The notes under the pieces are model-generated. The model ran no database searches. It was not told the origin of the DNA and saw only the letters and a list, made by a program, of their open reading frames with translations. Both the position numbers and the translations under genes were made by a program. DNA of 32,024 nucleotides, taken from Paraglaciecola mesophila KMM 241 (lineage in GTDB: Bacteria; Pseudomonadota; Gammaproteobacteria; Enterobacterales; Alteromonadaceae). Numbering within the stretch: the stretch's first letter is position 1; each line of letters opens with the position of its first letter. This document shows positions 29,780-32,024 of this stretch, one piece after another. Where the stretch lies: contig NZ_BAEP01000072.1 of NCBI RefSeq assembly GCF_000315015.1, forward strand, positions 1 through 32,024, read 5' to 3'.

Positions 29780-30832
29780 CTAGAAGGGCGCAGGGTATTG
29801 TCTGAGGACATCGCGCGTATCCTTTAGTGCTTGTTCACTTAAAGGCTTGGCGAAGGCGGCAATGTTTTCTTTTAATTGAGACATACTCGTCGCACCTATG
29901 ATAGTTGACGTAATGCCTTCCACATTGTCGCACCAAGCTAAGGCCAATTCACAAGATGTTAAACCATGGGCTTTAGCCACCTCAACATAACCACTAATAG
30001 CCGCTTCGGTACCTTTGGTGTCTCTGAAAATACCGTTACGTTGCTCGAACGTCCAGCGGCTGCCTTCAGGGCGTTGGTTGTTTAAATATTTACCGCTAAG
30101 TGCGCCTCCTGCCAAAGGTGACCAAGGTAAATATGCCACATCTTCAGCGACACAATTCTCAATCAGATATGGCCAATCTTTAGCGTGTAATAAGCTAAAC
30201 TCGTTTTGCATTGACACCATACGCGGTAAATCATGCTCTTTGCTTAAGTTCAAATATTGTTGCAATCCCCACGGCGTTTCATTAGATAGTCCACAAAAGC
30301 GTATTTTCCCCTGTTTAACACAAGTGTTAAGCGCTTCTAAGATAGACAACATCTGCGCAGTTTCTGCTGCTCGGTCAGTATCAGAAAAACGCACGCGACC
30401 TACCGCGTGTTTAGCAAAATGGGGAGAAATACGATTTGGCCAATGCAATTGGTAAAGGTCTATATAGTCAGTATTCAAACGCTTTAAGGAATCATCAACG
30501 GCTTGCATAACGGACTCAGCAGAAATTTGACTGCCTTGACGAATATAGCTTAGTCCTGGGCCAACTATTTTTGAGGCGAGTATAATATCCTTACGCCTTA
30601 TTGGATTACGCTTCAGCCAGTCACCAATAATAATCTCAGTATGGCCGTATTTATCCCCTGAGGGCGGCACAGGATACAGTTCGGCCGTATCAATAAAATT
30701 CACGCCTTGAGATAAAGCATATTCAATTTGCTCGTCTGCATCTTGTTGTGTATTTTGTACGCCCCATGTCATTGAGCCTAAGCAAACACGAGAAACAGAT
30801 AGACCACTGCGGCCCAATTCAGAGTAATTCAT
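29780..30832 (-). CDS. NADP(H)-dependent aldo/keto reductase (Tas-like)
   Basis: A 350-residue (beta/alpha)8-barrel oxidoreductase. The catalytic tetrad is visible as Asp48 and Tyr53 (FIDTAELYPVPP), Lys88 (ILASKI) and His130 (LYQLHWPNR). SRVCLGSMTWGVQN and GLSNETPWGLQQYL align with E. coli Tas, which it resembles along its whole length. IIGATSMSQLKENI near the C-terminus forms part of the NADPH site. Substrate unknown. ATG 30832 has AGGA about 7 nt upstream. It is 63 bp upstream of gcdH on the same strand and may be co-transcribed with it. Confidence 0.9.
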   Translation of the reverse strand: MNYSELGRSGLSVSRVCLGSMTWGVQNTQQDADEQIEYALSQGVNFIDTAELYPVPPSGDKYGHTEIIIGDWLKRNPIRRKDIILASKIVGPGLSYIRQGSQISAESVMQAVDDSLKRLNTDYIDLYQLHWPNRISPHFAKHAVGRVRFSDTDRAAETAQMLSILEALNTCVKQGKIRFCGLSNETPWGLQQYLNLSKEHDLPRMVSMQNEFSLLHAKDWPYLIENCVAEDVAYLPWSPLAGGALSGKYLNNQRPEGSRWTFEQRNGIFRDTKGTEAAISGYVEVAKAHGLTSCELALAWCDNVEGITSTIIGATSMSQLKENIAAFAKPLSEQALKDTRDVLRQYPAPF

Positions 30833-30917
30833 TCAGATTCCTAGTGAATAGTGGTATTTAACACACTGATTATACGGATATAAATAAGATCATTTTAACT
30901 TCAAATGTGAACAAGTG

Positions 30918-31688
30918 TTACGGAAAACTGGAGATGGCTTCACCGGCTGGGAACTCCTCTTTATACAGCTGATACATCAAGCTATCTTGGTAATGTTTAG
31001 CTACGGATGCTTTAAGCTGGTTTATCACCGTTCGATGTTTAGATTTGTTAGAAAAGTGAAGCCAGTTTTCCTTTTGGGCCAAAACATAGGGGTGACCAAA
31101 GTTAGCGATATCTAGCCCTAACTCTTGAAGGTTATATTCAATGCCAGCCTCAGAACCCACTACTGCATCCACTCTGCCCATACTGAGTAAATTTATTCCT
31201 TGTTTGTAATCTTTTACTGAAAATTTTTGCAGCTTAGTATCTTCATCAAACCTTTTAGAAAAGCTGGCACTTCGAACAACCGCTATCCGCCCTAATAAAA
31301 TTAATTGCTCATAGGTTTGTAGGTCAACGGCGGCCTGAGGCAATACGATGACATTGGAACTCGACACAGGCCCTATAAAGTCAGCATACCCTTCGAGTTG
31401 TACGTTTTTAAAAATAAGCGCAATGTCTAGCTCCCCACTTTTTACGCCACCGAGCACACGAGCATATGGTTGAAGCACTAACTCAAATTCAAAGCCAGTA
31501 TCTTCTGTTAGTAAATTAAGGTATCGCACCATTACGCCTGACATTTCACTATCTTCGTTGATGTAAGCGAAAGGGGCAAAAGCAGGCACACCCACTTTCA
31601 GGGTAATGTTGTTAGCCGGAGTAACTTGAGCTAAAACGGGTAAATAAAGGGAACTGATTAACAACAAGGCTAATAACGCTTTCAACAT
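30918..31688 (-). CDS. Periplasmic amino-acid-type solute-binding protein (SBP_bac_3 family)
   Basis: A 256-residue secreted protein. Signal peptide MLKALLALLLISSLYLPVLA with cleavage before QVTPANN. The mature domain has the family pattern VGVPAFAPFAYINEDSEMSG, VRYLNLLTEDTGFEFELVLQ, VKSGELDIALIFKN and MGRVDAVVGSEAG. No permease or ATPase gene lies near, as is common for many such proteins in marine Alteromonadales, some of which act in sensing. Its start region (GCTTGAGCGAGA directly before ATG) is shared with the interrupted binding-protein gene at 18089-19984. Confidence 0.86.
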   Translation of the reverse strand: MLKALLALLLISSLYLPVLAQVTPANNITLKVGVPAFAPFAYINEDSEMSGVMVRYLNLLTEDTGFEFELVLQPYARVLGGVKSGELDIALIFKNVQLEGYADFIGPVSSSNVIVLPQAAVDLQTYEQLILLGRIAVVRSASFSKRFDEDTKLQKFSVKDYKQGINLLSMGRVDAVVGSEAGIEYNLQELGLDIANFGHPYVLAQKENWLHFSNKSKHRTVINQLKASVAKHYQDSLMYQLYKEEFPAGEAISSFP

Positions 31689-31859
31689 ATCTCGCTCAAG
31701 CTAACAGGCAAAAATTGATAATAGCTAATCTTAGCTTTTTGTACAGATCCGCAAAAGAGAGTAGTTAGCAATGCTGCGCGAGATCGCACCTTAGCGATAA
31801 AAAATACCAATTCCAATAAGTAATTGACGAATGTAAACCAAGTAAAATTAGGTGACTCG

Positions 31860-32021
31860 CCTGACAGGTTGGACACTCAGGGGGGAAACCCGCACTGCGC
31901 CAGTCGGTTGAACGACCAACAGGCGACCACCATGGATGGTGGAAGGTAGAATAACGCAGGAGCAGTTATCGAGATGTCGGGCTGGACTCCATCACCATGG
32001 ACGGGTTAAACCCCGTTTTTT
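31860..32021 (+). ncRNA. Candidate CsrA/RsmA-sequestering small RNA (CsrB/RsmY type) with terminator
   Basis: No gene fits this stretch. On the + strand it folds into a series of hairpins, five with GGA in the loop: CCTGA/TCAGG (31860-31881, GGA 31871); GGG/CCC (31881-31891, GGA 31884); CCACC/GGTGG (31927-31942, loop ATGGAT); ATAACGC/GC(A)GTTAT (31951-31969, loop AGGA); GATG..GGG/CTC..CATC (31973-31993, loop CTGGA). Two more GGA lie at 31941 and 31999. A further hairpin without GGA (CGCC/GGCG, 31898-31925) separates them. This is the known architecture of RNAs that titrate CsrA. Exact 5' end is not determined; TTGACG at 31824 is a possible -35 but its spacing to TAAAAT is short. No GacA/UvrY box was seen. 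Confidence 0.6.
32001..32021 (+). terminator. Intrinsic terminator of the GGA-hairpin RNA
   Basis: ACGGG, loop TTAAAC and CCCGT form a 5-bp stem followed by a run of T (32016-32021). It closes the series of hairpins just upstream and fixes the RNA's direction as +. Confidence 0.75.
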
Positions 32022-32024
32022 ATC

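Noticed and set aside
31682-31876. Minus-strand ORF of 64 codons over the spacer before the candidate sRNA
   Set aside because: No recognisable product or ribosome-binding site, and it runs antisense to the first GGA hairpin.
31860-32021. c-di-GMP, glnA-type or group II intron element at the right edge
   Set aside because: None of the conserved cores of those RNAs is present; the GGA-loop pattern fits better.

Overview
The window looks like a chromosomal segment of a marine gammaproteobacterium of the Alteromonadales (Alteromonas/Glaciecola/Paraglaciecola type). This is inferred from the housekeeping order queG | nnr-tsaE-amiB-mutL-miaA-hfq-hflX-hflK-hflC, the close match of these proteins to their E. 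coli counterparts as I remember them, the moderate GC content, and neighbours common in that group (AbgT transporter, S9B dipeptidyl peptidase, GGDEF/EAL protein, tandem glutathione transferases). No database search was possible, so the taxonomy is an inference.

Layout. 1-141: 3' end of an IS3-family insertion sequence. 184-4420: a periplasmic dipeptidyl peptidase (-), then a Rossmann-fold NAD(P)-binding protein, the tRNA methyltransferase TrmN6 and a small protein with a CheW-like look (all +). 4495-15760: epoxyqueuosine reductase (-) diverging, with a 13-bp overlap, from a long co-directional run (nnr, tsaE, amiB, mutL, miaA, hfq, hflX, hflK, hflC) that ends in a strong intrinsic terminator. 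Four of its genes use GTG or TTG starts, mutL carries a (GGCTCT)9 hexanucleotide tract, and the hfq leader contains two interlocking inverted repeats. 15831-16274: a non-coding stretch with degenerate hairpin-forming repeats. 16275-18040: two glutathione transferases and a DUF3859 protein (-). 18089-19984: a two-domain periplasmic binding protein broken by one in-frame amber codon. 20178-23380: DUF4112 protein, ferrochelatase and an AbgT-family transporter (-).

23602-28575 is the most unusual part: a tight four-gene (+) operon coding for a soluble coiled-coil protein, an inner-membrane protein ending in an OmpA peptidoglycan-binding domain, a small Ras/Rab-like GTPase, and a PAS/degenerate-GGDEF/EAL protein. 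The last three genes are separated by 1- and 4-nt overlaps. The first two proteins share an LRxIxFG motif. The cytoplasmic domain of the OmpA protein has a strand-helix-strand pattern reminiscent of roadblock/longin partners of MglA-like GTPases. I infer a GTPase switch anchored at the cell envelope whose output is c-di-GMP hydrolysis.

28532-31688 holds a glutaryl-CoA dehydrogenase (converging on the EAL gene with a 44-bp overlap), a Tas-like aldo/keto reductase and a small periplasmic binding protein (-). The last ~165 bases (31860-32021) have no gene but form a series of hairpins, five of which display GGA in the loop, followed by a terminator. This is the architecture of a CsrA/RsmA-sequestering sRNA (CsrB/RsmY type).
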